In this document: positions 31,621 to 42,171 of the stretch, in pieces
Layout of the letters: every line of letters starts with the position of its first letter
Position numbering within the stretch: position 1 is the stretch's first letter
Assembly (NCBI GenBank): GCA_020310875.1
Contig: CM035420.1
Coordinates: forward strand, 183,926,559-183,990,558
Source of the DNA: Ceratopteris richardii
Lineage: Eukaryota; Streptophyta; Polypodiopsida; Polypodiales; Pteridaceae
DNA length: 64,000 nucleotides
Direction of reading: 5' to 3'
Position numbers and translations under genes: made by a program
The notes under the pieces: model-generated
The model's database searches: none
Told to the model about the DNA's origin: nothing
The model's input: only the letters and a program-made list of their open reading frames with translations

Positions 31621-32139
31621 TGGTTATGTCGTATTATTATTGGGATAATTTTGAGAAGTGCACATATTTCTTTGATAACCTTATTTCCCTTATATATCCT
31701 CTCATATGAGGAAAAGCTTCAAGTGTTTGCATCTAATCTCTTCTTCATAAACTAGATTCTCCTTGAGCTAGGTGAATTGATGTTGCAAAATCATTGAACA
31801 CCAACTTTGGTGGGGAAGGCTAGATTAAATGCTATTTTTTTATGTGCTCCTTTTCTTGCTTGATTGAGATGAGAAAAAGAGAAGTCGACATGGAACTATC
31901 TAGGGTTTGATGATTTAAAGAAGTTCTTGATAGAGAATATATGAGGGAGGCAAATATTTTATCAAAGGAAAACATGAGCTTTAGTAGAGCGATCAAGTAG
32001 ATGAAGCATTTTGAGAAGCTTGGGACCTTTGCTTATGTCAGATCTAGAACAAGAGGAACCTTTAACCTAAGAAATATCTAATTGTAACTTGAGGTTCTAT
32101 TAAAGATTCTTTGGTCCTTTGATACAAGTTCCTTTTTTG
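31621..32139. other. No gene recognised
   Basis: Possibly upstream LINE sequence on the minus strand near 31621-31760. Nothing supportable in the remainder. Confidence 0.4.
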
Positions 32140-32280
32140 TCTTGTTGGTCTTCTAAATTATCTACCATAATAAAGCCTTTGATGGTGGTTAGGAGCATAT
32201 TCTCTACCATATTAAAGTCTCTGATAGGGGGAATAGGAGCATATTCTCTACTATATTGAAGTCTTTGATGGGGAGGAGAT
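32140..32280. repeat. Short tandem repeat, unit about 48 bp
   Basis: About three imperfect copies of a unit containing TTCTCTACCATATTAAAGTC and TTTGATGG(T/G)GG, followed by TAGGAGCATA. Confidence 0.75.
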
Positions 32281-32640
32281 ATTGATTGGGTATATGTGCC
32301 TACACAAGATAATGTGACAAACACATTCACCAAAGCTCTTCCATGGGAAAATTTTGAAGCTTTTCACAAAGATTTAGGCTTATTGCTGATCTATCACTCC
32401 CTATGTGTTCACATGATTCACTCCGAGCGGTTTGTTATCGCTTATGTGTTCCTCGAGTGGTTTTGATGTGAACCTTTTCCCTATACATGGGTGCTTTTTA
32501 CTCTAGTGTTGGCTAGAGGTCTTGTCCCCATGTTAGCACATACATGATACACTCATATATGGTTGTACTTAGGGATATAATTCAACTCTTACATAAGTTC
32601 AACTCATCATCAATAGACAACTTGAATTTCATGTGTTAAA
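32281..32640 (+). mobile_element. Copia D: 3' end and partial LTR, same family as Copia B
   Basis: The plus frame reads DWVYVPTQDNVTNTFTKALP and WENFEAFHKDLGLLL, the C-terminus of Copia RNase H. An LTR follows from TGTTATCGCTTATGTG at 32433. It aligns with the reverse complement of 14406-14830 through TGTTCCTCGAGT, GATGTGAACCTTTTCCCTAT and CTCTAGTG.TGGCTAGAGG. The LTR is truncated near 32640. Confidence 0.8.
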
Positions 32641-32929
32641 ACTTCACCACCATCTCTTATTTCTTTTCAACTTTTAGAAGAAGAAGCAATTCAAGAAGTA
32701 AGAGAATCATTTAGAAGTTAAGAATAATAAGAGAAATATTTCCCATTGTCAAGAAGGTTCCAAAGTGGTCTTTACAAAATATTTCAAGAGAATTTCATTA
32801 AGTATTTCAAGGGGAGAACTAGAAGTGAACAAAAGATCAAGGGGATAAACTGCAATAGCTACATAGTTATTTTCTCTTTATTGGAGAATGTTTGATTTCA
32901 TGGCATTCTAATAAACAACCTACAATAGC

Positions 32930-33250
32930 TACATCTTCAAGTGAAGTAGGGTATAGAGCATCTTTTACAATACACTAAAAGCTACTCAACTACAAAATAT
33001 TTTAATTTATCTTGACGTTTATGTTCACGTACCTATGCAAATAATTTTAGATAGTCAAAGTGTTATAAATATTGCAAAGAATTATGTCCATCATGAAGGA
33101 CAAAATATATTGACATTCACTATCATTATGTATATGAACGAGTAGCAAAGAAACACATTGAACTTGAGAATGTGGCATATATTGTTGCAAGGGCATTATT
33201 AAGGGAAAGACATCAAAAGTTATGCAGATTATCAAATCTTATCCCAATAT
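32930..33250 (+). pseudogene. Copia RNase H fragment (another family)
   Basis: Plus frames give SSEVGYRASFTI, then DSQSVINIAKNYVHHEGQNI, HYHYVYERVAKKHIELENVA and ARALLRERHQKLC. These correspond to the SEAEYRA, DSQSA, NP.FH.R.KHI, HYHYVRE and KAL.REKFE positions of Copia RNase H, with frame changes. No LTR was recognised. Confidence 0.7.
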
Positions 33251-33964
33251 GACATTGATGAAGGGATTGTTGAAAACAAAGTATGTGATATTGAGCGATA
33301 TCAAACCCCAATTTCCAATAAACCCTAAAAATTGATCACTACTTTTCAAAAACGATTTTGATCAAACCATTTGATATCTGTGGGCCTCTCAAAGGTCAAA
33401 CCCTAAAATTTTAATCAACATATCTGAACAAAGTAAGCATAACTTAAAAAGGATCAATGATTGAGATTTAAGTTTACAAAAAGAAAGACCATAAGGACAT
33501 ATTGGTTGCACCTAAAAGTATCCTTTATTAGCTATCAATTCATCATTTAAAAAGCCAAGAGTGTCTTCTTCCTAAAAAGTTATTATTTCCCCAAAAATGA
33601 TGCCTATATTTATTGGGAGACCATTGTCTATATAAAGATGTTGGAGCACATACAAACTATAGTCTACTCATATTGTTCGAATTTTTGTTGGTGGTGCTGG
33701 TTGCTGGATTTGCTATTGTTTTGTGAAGAGTTACTACTCTTGTCTCTTCTACATACCCTACTGTATGACATGGTGATTATTATAAGTTAGCTACTTTATT
33801 TTATTCCACTCCTCTATTTACACCTGTACTAGGTTATTCCAACCTTTTACTTCAAGTACAAAAGTTCCTGCATCTTCCTATATGAGAAAAGAAGTTATAT
33901 TAAGGTCTTGTAATATATCTTCACTCTTACACACAACACATATGTACAAGCTTATTTATTATCA
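33251..33964. other. No gene recognised
   Basis: AT-rich. A TATATAAAG at about 33632 and a run of T-rich sequence suggest old LTR material, but I found no second copy. Confidence 0.4.
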
Positions 33965-34529
33965 CTCGATGAAGTGATAATGTACCTCAATATGCTTTGT
34001 TCTAGCATGAAAAATAGGGTTCTGTGCTAACTGCTAAGATCATCACAATAGATGGTGATAGGCTTTTGCACTTCCAACCTAAATCTGCAAGTAGCATCTC
34101 TAGCCATGATGCCTCACATGCTGCCATTATAGCACCTCTATACTCAGCCTTTCTGCTTGACAAAGCAACAATGGGTTGCTTCTTATTGCTCCATGTAATA
34201 GCTGCACTCCCAACTGAGAATAAAAAGTCACTACTAGATCTTCTATCTGGAATGCTACTATCCCAATCTGCATTGGTGCATCCATGAACGTGCAAATCTA
34301 CATTAGCTTCATAAAACAATGCATAATCCAAAGTAGCACTCACATAACATAGAGTGCACCTCAGAGCATCTAAATGCGGCTTCTTGGGAACATGAATAAA
34401 TTGACTTTCAAGTCCAACATCATAGCTTAGGTCAGGCCTTGTAATTGTCAGATATATCAAACTTCCCATAATTTTCCTGTACATAGTAGCATTTTCCAAT
34501 GCTTCAACTGATGTGGTATCCAACTCCAA
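33965..34529 (-). pseudogene. RNase H and RT connection of Copia E
   Basis: Open frame of 175 codons: YRKIMGSLIYLTITRPDLSY and PKKPHLDALRC (connection), CTNADWDSSIPDRRSSSDFL (RNase H start), ITWSNKKQPIVALSSRKAEY and EASWLEMLLADLGWK. The TDSQSA-type third acid region is frameshifted. The second acid (usually SEAEYR) reads SRKAEYR, so the key Glu is lost. Confidence 0.85.
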
Positions 34530-35290
34530 ATTCTAATCTAATGGCATAGAAATTGTCTTACAATCATCCGTACCATACGTTTGCAGCATTCATATTGCCT
34601 TTGTGACATCTATATATCTGTTTCTGTATGTATAAACTCAATGCCCAAGAAATAGTGTTGCACACCAAGATCTTTCATGTCAAATTCCTACACAAGGAGT
34701 TGCTTTACCTCTTTAATGCTTCCTTCATTATCACCACCTACAATCAAGCCATCAACATAAATAGCCACAATCATGATGCCATCATCACCCTTCCTTGCAT
34801 ATAGTGAATGATTTGCATCACACATAGAAAACCCAATGATGGTTAAGTAGTCAGCAATCCTTGCATGCCAAGGGCGAGGGGCTTGTTTAAGCCCTTACAA
34901 AGCCTTTTGCAACCTGCAAACATATTCTGGGTGCTTTGAATCTTTATATCCTTGTGGCTGGTCCATGTATACTTCTTCGTGTAAGTCACCATGTAAGAAA
35001 GCATTCTTCACATCCATCTGATGCAAGGTCCATCCTTTTGCTGTAGCTAATGCAACAAGTGCTCTCACAGTAGACATTTTTGCTACAGGGCTAAACGTTT
35101 CCTCATAATCAATGCCATATGTTTGTGCATACCCTTTTGCTACCAATCGTGCTCCATACATACTTATGCTACCATCAACATTGTGCTTTACCTTGTAAAC
35201 CCACTTGCAACCTATGCGTTTTTTTCCTTGTGGCAATGGAACCAGCTTCCATATTTTGTTTCCATAAAGTGAAGCCATCTTCTCATCCAT
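34530..35290 (-). pseudogene. Reverse transcriptase of Copia E
   Basis: 131 codons from 35290: LYGNKIWKLVPLPQGKKRIG, KWVYKVKHNVDGSISMYGAR, LVAKGYAQTYGIDYEETFSP, HQMDVKNAFLHGDLHEEVYM. After a stop at 34895 it goes on GLKQAPRPWHARIADYLTII, then IVAIYVDGLIVGG. The catalytic Y-V-D-D box is Y-V-D-G (codons near 34746-34760), so the second Asp is lost. Confidence 0.87.
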
Positions 35291-35439
35291 AGCTTTTTAC
35301 CAATCTACATTTTCCAATGGCATCTTCAGAACAAGAAGGTTCAACATCTTGTATTATTTTGGTCATGTAAGCACAGTGATGAGCCATATTAATTGTCATA
35401 TGTCAATCATTGCACAGAATGCTGCATCCTCCCATATCT

Positions 35440-36535
35440 TCTTGGTCATGGGTCAGTTATCCTTGTATCATCAGCATGTGCCTTTCTAACTCCTAGGATC
35501 TTCATTGAGGGCAATCCAAGTTCCTCGTCAAGGCTCTTTTCTGAACCACTTGAATCTCTATCAATGTCTTCAAACCCTGTAGATGTTTCACTACCAGAAG
35601 AGAGCTTTTCTTTACCTTTCTTTGATGTAGTTGATGAATTTGTTGGATTGAAATTTCCATGCAATCTTCCACCCCATGGATTTGAGTTGGAACTATTTCT
35701 TGGTGACGCATTTGATCCACTAAAAAAACTTGAGATTTTGCACTTGATTTTTTAGCGTTTCTTTTGTCATTTGGTTCAAGATCAAGCCCACCTTTGACAT
35801 TTGCATAGAATCTTGACATACACCACATCTTTGCTTACCTTCACCTATCATGTGAGTGGGCTATAACATTTATACCCCTTTTGCTCAAGGGAATACCCAA
35901 TGAAGATACATTTTTTTGCTTTTGGATCAAGATTCATCCTCAACTCATCTGGAACATGTACATATGAAATAGATCCAAATACTTTTGTATGTAATAAGTT
36001 TGGTTTTTTACATGTAAACTTTGCTTTAGGTGTAACTTGATGTACAACAACAATTGGATTTTTGTTCATGATGTATACAACAGTATGCATAGCTTCTACC
36101 CAATAACAATGAGGCATATTCTTCTCAGCCATCAAAGCTCTTGCTATTTCTGCAATATGTCTATTTTTACGTTGAGCAACACCATTCTGTTGTGGTGTGT
36201 ACCTTCATGAAAACTGACATTGAATTCCATGACTTTTAAGAAAGTTGCTGAAGTTATTTGACATGTATTCACCTCCTCCATCAGAGCTTAATATATGAAT
36301 ATACTTTCTTGTCTGCTTTTCCACCATAGCCTTAAAATTCTGGAAGTGAGTGAACACCTTACTCTTATCTTTCATGAAATATACCCATACTTTTCGTGTA
36401 TGGTCATCAATGAAAGTAACATAAAACCTACAACCACCCATAGATGTGGTCTTTGCAAGACCCCAAACATCTGTATATACTATTTCTAGCATCAATTTCA
36501 GCCTTTGCAAATTTGCATGTCCAATTTGTTTGTTC
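35440..36535 (-). pseudogene. Integrase and linker of Copia E
   Basis: The region 36510-36205 reads EIVYTDVWGLAKTTSMGGCR, FYVTFIDDHTRKVWVYFMKD and ILSSDGGGEYMSNNF. After a stop, 36135-35848 gives PHCYWVEAMHTVVYIMNKNP and KKCIFIGYSLEQKGYKCY. This is the Copia integrase core with D, D (SSDGGGE) and the E region near 36190 damaged. A Ser-rich linker (35828-35446) precedes RT. Confidence 0.84.
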
Positions 36536-37950
36536 TAGATCTCTATATCAGCAATAACTCTTGCACTTTTTGCAAACATGGCTGCATTCATTTCAAGAAT
36601 TTTCACATTTAAGGTGAACATCCTACCCACTTTGTTTCCTTTGGCAATCAAGCTTCCATCCTGTTTGTACTCTTCTAAGTGTAGCCCATCAACATTGTCC
36701 TGGTCAATCATTTGTCCAATAGAAACCAGATTCTTTGTTATATTTGGAACATGCAGCACATCAGCAAGATGTTTTACATTTCCGTTCTTCATAGACAGTG
36801 CTATGTTTCCTGTATGCTCGATAGGGTGTGATGTGTCATCACCTGTTTCAACATATCTAGGGATTGGCAATTTTTACAAACTACTAAACCATTGTTCATG
36901 ACTACTCATGTGATTTGAAGCACCTAAATCAACATACCACACATTAACATTTGATTTTGAAACATCAGTAGACATCGTATTCATCATGTAGTGTTGCACC
37001 ATGAACATCTTTTCTAAATCATTTGCACTTGTAGATGCATAGTTGTTTTGTTGCCTTCTATTATTTTGATTCGTCAACCTATAATCACATTCAGAGTATC
37101 TAGGTTTACCACAATTCCAACATCCTTTACTCTCATTACTTAAATCATTTCTTTGGAAATTTTGGCGACCTCTTTGGCTCCCCCTGCCTCAAAATTGTCC
37201 TCTAGCTCTTGCCTGATTTTTTTGTTGACCTTGGTCTTGGTTATTGTGTCCTCTTCCACTTTCGAAGACTCTAAGCTCTACCTCTTCCTATGCCAGAGTA
37301 GAATACCTGCTCAAAACTAGGTTTTCCTTGGGAGTTTGAGTCCTCAATAAGATTCTTTTCTTCAATAATCAACATGCACACCAAATCAACAAAATTCAAA
37401 ATATTTTCCTTGGTCTATATAGAACTTATGAACTGCTTATATGTAGCTCCTAGACCATGAAGGCACACTTCCACCTTATCATCATCATCATCTACATTTA
37501 TGCCAATAGATGCAAGTGACTCACATATGCTTTTGATTTTCAAGGTGTAGTCACTTACCAACATGCCCTTTTTCTCTAGTGTATGCGGCTCGTTCTTGAG
37601 TTGCAATTTTTGTGCCTTTGTATTGGCCTCATACAATGTGACCAAATTGTTCCAAGGCTCTTTCGGAATTGGCATCTTGTATGTGCCCAATCATGCTATC
37701 GTGTATGCTAATGGATAGCCACTACATTACCTTCCATGCTCCTTGATTCCGTTCCTCATATGCTCTTAATTGGTCTACAGTCCAATTCCTCTCTGGTAAC
37801 TGCATAAAAATTTAGTTTTCTCCTTCAGTGTACTTCCAATAGCCTTTTCCCATCAAGAAATTCATCATTCTGAATCCCCAAGCATGGAACTCGTTCTTGC
37901 ACACCTTATTGCTCATAAGCTAACTCATTCCATCTGCATTTGCCATTTCT
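36535..37950 (-). pseudogene. gag, zinc knuckle and protease of Copia E
   Basis: Gag pieces: 37690-37415 (PKEPWNNLVTLYEANTKAQK, LQLKNEPHTLEKKGMLVSDY), the UBN2 capsid. The zinc knuckle at about 37090-37130 reads CWNCGKPRYSEC, lacking the His. The protease at 37077-36874 has VWYVDLGASNHMS, where the usual DSGAS/DTGAS triad is DLG. The pre-integrase region follows (LADVLHVPNITKNLVSIGQM, 36870-36535). Confidence 0.84.
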
Positions 37951-38374
37951 GCAACAATTCACAACACTAGAAAGACACTACAAGCAACACTTCTACTTGA
38001 ACACTGTCACACTTTGACGTGATGATTCGATCTCAAAAAAAACATAGTTTTTGTGTATCAGTAGTACACAGAATTGCTTGAAATTTTGGATCTAGAACAT
38101 ATGAGTGTTGCGAAACAGAATGCAAGTTACAGTTTTGTGAACTAACGTAGTTTTTCTATGGGTCCCACCTTGTGGGCTTGAAAGAGAGGTCGAGATGGCT
38201 CCGAAACAAAACTCTGACCAAAACAATTGACCCTAAAGGGATACTCCCAAAAATATTTTGAGGCACGCTAGTTTTCATACCAATCTGAGGTCATTTGTGA
38301 ATCACGCTTTCTCCATGCCTTCTCGTGTACTCTTCACCGTCGGCCTTCTCCACGAGCTCTCTATAGCCACACTG

Positions 38375-38386
38375 GCTCTGATACCA
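38375..38386 (-). other. Initiator-Met primer binding site of Copia E
   Basis: The plus strand GCTCTGATACCA is the reverse complement of TGGTATCAGAGC, the standard plant Copia primer site, directly touching the LTR. Confidence 0.93.
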
Positions 38387-38778
38387 TGTCACGAGGTAGG
38401 AGATAAGGAAGAGAGCTCACACACACTCTCACAATCAAAGAGGAGCACACACATAGATTAAGGCAAGGAAGAAGGATCTTCTTCTTCTTCTTCTTCTTCT
38501 TCTTCTCTTCTATTACATAAAAGGAATTTACAAGAATGACCTAAAGCAACAATACAAGTGAAATATATATAAAGAAAAGTACGTAAGGAAAATCCTAATG
38601 TCTGCGAATGAGTGAGACGACAAGAAACAAATATGCCATCACTCTCGATAGATAAATCTAGTAAAGCTCAATGAAGTATCCGTGACATATATCAATGTGA
38701 CCACTATAAATGTTAGCGAAATGAAAAAGTGATATGTGTCATCCTGGATCATCACATGTTGAGCTTGATATCTCAATA
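38387..38778 (-). repeat. 5' LTR of Copia E
   Basis: 392 bp, TGTCACGAGG to GATATCTCAATA on the plus strand. It contains a short (TTC)n run at 38476-38514. An inverted, partly truncated second copy lies at 39476-39875. Confidence 0.85.
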
Positions 38779-38877
38779 TGAATGTCATTCTAGAATTCTG
38801 TGTTTCATTTTACACCATGTTCACTTTAGGCTTTTTTTTATAGTAATAGTTACTTTTTTATTTGATTCCTTTATGGA

Positions 38878-38893
38878 TCACACACACACACAT

Positions 38894-38968
<75 letters not shown>

Positions 38969-39088
38969 CATACATACATACATACATACATACATACATA
39001 CATACATACATACATACATACATACATACATACATACATACATACATACATACATACATACATACATACATACATACATACATACATA
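38878..39088. repeat. Compound (CA)n-(TA)n-(CATA)n microsatellite
   Basis: About 30 bp of CA repeats, about 54 bp of TA repeats, then about 124 bp of CATA tetranucleotides. It lies between two inverted LTR copies of the Copia E family. Confidence 0.97.
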
Positions 39089-39091
39089 GCT

Positions 39092-39475
39092 GGAAGTGAG
39101 ATAGGCACAATGCACAGGTTCACACAATGTTCTATACGCTAGAAACCTTGCTCATATATGCACCTTGAACCAAAAAAGGTAGAACAAAGAAGATGGAGAA
39201 TAGAGGAAGAGACAAGAGATGTAAACAAGCAACAAGTGCTACTCTAAAATAAATTGGAATTCATAAATGGAATGAAAATAAATTGGAATTCATAAATGGA
39301 ATGATTGTTCAATGTATGTACATAGAAAAATAATGTAGAGGCTCAATATCGATTGGTTCAAGATACAAAATATGAGATAATAATACATAAAGTTGTAAGA
39401 ATGCAGAGCAGAGAAGCTGAAGAAGTTTTGGAAGATGCTTGGATTAGAGGACATGACATTGAGCTTGAGGGGGAG
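39092..39475 (+). other. 3' terminal internal sequence and PPT of a plus-strand Copia E-family element
   Basis: It ends with the polypurine tract TTGAGGGGGAG (39465-39475) right before the LTR start. A frame just before it reads EEVLEDAWIRGHDIELEGE. At 39248-39303 the 28-bp word AAATAAATTGGAATTCATAA with ATGGAATG is tandemly doubled. Coding identity is not certain. Confidence 0.55.
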
Positions 39476-39875
39476 TGTTGAGATATCAAGCTCAACATGT
39501 GATGATCCAGGATGACACGTATCACTTTTTCATTTCTCTGACATATATAGTGGTTACATCGATGTATGTTAGGGATACTTCATTGAGCTTACTAGATTTA
39601 TCTATCGAGAGTGATGGCATATTTGTTTCTTGCCAGCTCACTCATTTTCGGACATTAGGATTTTCGTTATGTACTTTTCTTTATATATTTCACTTGTTGT
39701 ATTGTTGTTTTAGGTCATTCTTGTACATTCCTTTTATGTAATAGAAGAAGAAGAAGAAGAAGAAGAAGAAGAAGAAGAAGAAGAAGAAGAAGAAGAAGAA
39801 GAAGAAGAAGATCATTCTTCCTTTCCTCAATATGTGTGTGTGTTCCTCTTTGATTGTGTGAGAGAGTGTGTGTGA
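39476..39875 (+). repeat. Inverted Copia E-family LTR (end truncated)
   Basis: TGTTGAGATATCAAGCTCAAC is the reverse complement of the right end of 38387-38778. The two stay alignable through CTCGATAGATAAATCTAGTA-like sequence to the (GAA)n tract and CCTCTTTGATTGTG, then diverge near 39875, about 25 bp short of the expected end. Confidence 0.85.
39744..39811. repeat. (GAA)n microsatellite inside the inverted LTR
   Basis: About 68 bp of AAG/GAA. The matching position of the Copia E LTR has only a short (TTC)n run (38476-38514). Confidence 0.95.
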
Positions 39876-39968
39876 AATGAATGATTCTAACCATTATAGA
39901 CACGTTAGAGATAACTATGACTCTCAAAGAGTAATATAGAATTGTTCTCATTAGAAAAAGTATACCAA

Positions 39969-40238
39969 TGTTGACATAAATAATGATTCCATTTTTTCAA
40001 GAAGAAGAAGAAGAAGAAGAAGAAGAAGAAGAAGAAGAAGAAGAAGAAGAAGAAGAAGAAAAGCTTAGGAGCACAACAAAAGGTATATTACTAGTTGTAA
40101 AATATACACAAGACAAGTATCTTATAAAATATATGATCATATTTACAAGTAGTGGGGGAAAAGCCTCCAAAAGATGGAAAAAAGTGCTCAAATAGTTATA
40201 AGTGTGTTCATACATATCATTCTTGAGATATATCAATA
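39969..40238 (-). repeat. 3' LTR of Copia F with expanded (AAG)n
   Basis: About 270 bp, TGTTGACATAAATAATG to GAGATATATCAATA. It aligns with the LTR of Copia G (61648-61869) around AAGCTTAGGAGCACAACA versus AAGCTTGGAGAACAACACAA. The (AAG)n at 40001-40061 sits exactly where Copia G has GAAGAAGAAG. Confidence 0.72.
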
Positions 40239-41260
40239 AATTCCCTCTTGAGAGATGCAATGAACCATGGATTGACATTCATGTATAAAGAAGTGCCAAT
40301 AAATGTGGACTAAGATCAATCCACAAACGATCAAAGATTTCAAAATGCCTCAAACTTCTCTTGAGGTATAACCTTTGTAAAAATATCAACAACATCATCT
40401 TGTGTGGCCACATAGGCTAAATTGATCTCTCTAAAAGAGAGTCTCTCTTTGAAATGATAATGCATCTCAACATGCTTAATACAAGGAACATTGGCTTTCT
40501 TGTAATTGCCAATGTGCTCTGACTCTTAGTGAATATCATGGTTGTAGAGGTCTAGATAGCACCCAAATAATTCATAAGGCATCTAAGCCACACACACTCA
40601 ACAATAGTTATGAAAGATTTTCTACACTTGACCTTCCAATTGGAAATGATCACAATAGAGTGATTCTTGCTCAACCAAGATAAGCATGATCTACTAAGCA
40701 TGAATCAAAGACCGTGTGTGGATGCACAAGTGTCATAAAAACCTACTCAAGCAAAGTAAAAAAGAGCATGATGCAAAAACACTTGTGGATACATGACTGT
40801 CATCAAAACCAACTCAAGAAGAATAAAGTTGCTAGTATTGATCCCCCCTTTAGATAAAACAACCTAATTTTTTTGGTACTAGATAAGTAGCAAGAGATAC
40901 CTTCAATAGCCAGTGAATGCTTGATGCTTGGTTTATGGGGAGATTTATTCATCTGAGAGATAACAAATTGAATGTGGGGCCAAGTGATGCATACATAAAT
41001 AATGCATCCAATAACCTTGTTGATATATATCAACATTCAATGAATCTTCAACATCATGGAAACTCAATCATAAAATTGTCTCCATAGGAGTGGAAATGGT
41101 TTCCAAGACATTGCAATAAGTATCGATGTATTTCATTTAGCACAATGTATTGCCCTCATCAACTTGCATAAAATAAATGCCAAAATAATGATATAGATGT
41201 CCCAAATTTGAGATTTCAAAAGAGGCATGCAAACCAACCTTAAACTAAAAAATATGCATC
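40239..41260 (-). pseudogene. Copia F RNase H and RT remnant
   Basis: The region 41036-40803 reads YINKVIGCIIYVCITWPHIQ and FVISQMNKSPHKPSIKH, matching the RT-RNase H connection (YR.VIGCLIYL..TRPDI.YAVS). The part to its left, 40239-40700, is decayed RNase H similar in DNA to Copia C and G (AACATCATCTTGTGTGGCCAC, ATGATAATGCATCTCAA). It is truncated near 41260, and gag to integrase are absent. Confidence 0.72.
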
Positions 41261-41344
41261 TCTTGATTAGCCCTTCCAAGTATCTTCAGGAATCACAAAA
41301 ATTGGGCCAAAAAATTGAGAAAACATGACAATGCTAAAAATTCC

Positions 41345-41630
41345 CATTTTCCCTATCTGTCATGATGGAGAGGCCTATCTGCCATGATGGAAAATATCTA
41401 TCATGAGTGGGTGTCTATCATGATGGAGACATCTGTTGCAATAGACATGTCTATCATGATGGACATGTTTGTCGTGCATGCTATCTATCATGATGGACAG
41501 ATTTATCATGGCCTATGTCTATCATATGTCACGCGATAGACAATGTCTATCTGGTATCCAGTCTATCATGATAGTTAGAATATTCATTGGGACTGTCTAT
41601 CGTGATGGATAGGCAATCTTTCATGATGGA
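41345..41630. repeat. Palindromic-core tandem array A3, left part
   Basis: Units based on CTATC(A/G)TGATGGA(C/T)A, spaced about 20 bp. Nearly all cores read TCATGA. It continues at 42603-42805 on the other side of element J, so J landed inside it. Confidence 0.82.
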
Positions 41631-41944
41631 TGTAATAAAGTAAGTCTATGATCCAAGGGTCTGGCCGGTTCAGACAGATCTGAAATCGGACACCGTTTGG
41701 TCATCCGTGTGTATGACCAAAGATCTCGAGTTTAGACTTACTAGGAGGTCATTTACTCTTGTAACCAAGTAATCCACTTAGCTTAATGGTTAAGACTCAA
41801 GGGTGTGAAGGACGAGGTCTTGGGTTCAATCCCCATGAGGTACATGGGAAGAGTATTTTGCCCAAAGAGCTCTAGAACCTTCTAGAAGCATCCACTGGAC
41901 ACTTGGCGCACATGTAGTTACATGGCTGACACTTGGATGATTAG
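41631..41944 (+). repeat. Left LTR of J (3' part deleted)
   Basis: 314 bp matching 42172-42485 with two mismatches. The match stops at GGATGATTAG, after which internal sequence begins. Confidence 0.9.
41778..41834 (+). promoter_or_regulatory. tRNA-like A box/B box module in left LTR of J
   Basis: TTAGCTTAATGGTT (41778-41791) fits the pol III A box, and GGGTTCAATCCCC (41822-41834) fits the B box, about 30 bp apart as in tRNA genes and SINE heads. No acceptor stem can be folded, so it is not a functional tRNA gene. The right LTR has the same module with TTAGCCTAATGGTT. Confidence 0.6.
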
Positions 41945-42156
41945 ATCCACCCTCATTATTCTTCACTAGTTTGTACTTTGTCCCGTTCATCAAAGTGCAA
42001 ACCTGGATAGTGTTTTGAATCATTTGGGCAAGGATGCCACCACAGAGATGAGACATGTTCTTCCAGTTCTAGAACATGATCATGTTCTTCCAGTTTTAGA
42101 ACATGAGGCTCGGGGGTTGCCTACAGTATGTATATAGCTCTATTTTCGAGGACGAA

Positions 42157-42171
42157 AATAAGGGGGAAGAA
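42157..42171 (+). other. Polypurine tract of J
   Basis: AAATAAGGGGGAAGA immediately before the right LTR start TGTAATAAATTAAG. This is a typical plant Gypsy tract. Confidence 0.85.

Larger units (their letters stand above)
33965..38778 (-). mobile_element. Copia E (5' LTR present, 3' LTR missing)
   Basis: Minus-strand Ty1/Copia element. The 5' LTR is 38387-38778, with a perfect Copia primer site, gag, knuckle, protease, integrase, RT and RNase H running leftwards to about 33965. There the RNase H end (HARTKHIEVHYHF) is cut and no 3' LTR was found. Many stops and frame changes. It is a different family from Copia A-C. Confidence 0.87.

Noticed and set aside
38858-39142. Long ORFs of Tyr-Ile and Thr-His-Ile repeats
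   Set aside because: Translation of the (TA)n/(CATA)n microsatellite on both strands; not genes.
39715-40278. Poly-Leu, poly-Glu and poly-Ser ORFs
   Set aside because: Translation of the (GAA)n and (AAG)n tracts.
41771-41845. Functional tRNA gene
   Set aside because: A and B boxes are present, but no acceptor stem or anticodon arm can be paired, and the same sequence is in both LTRs.
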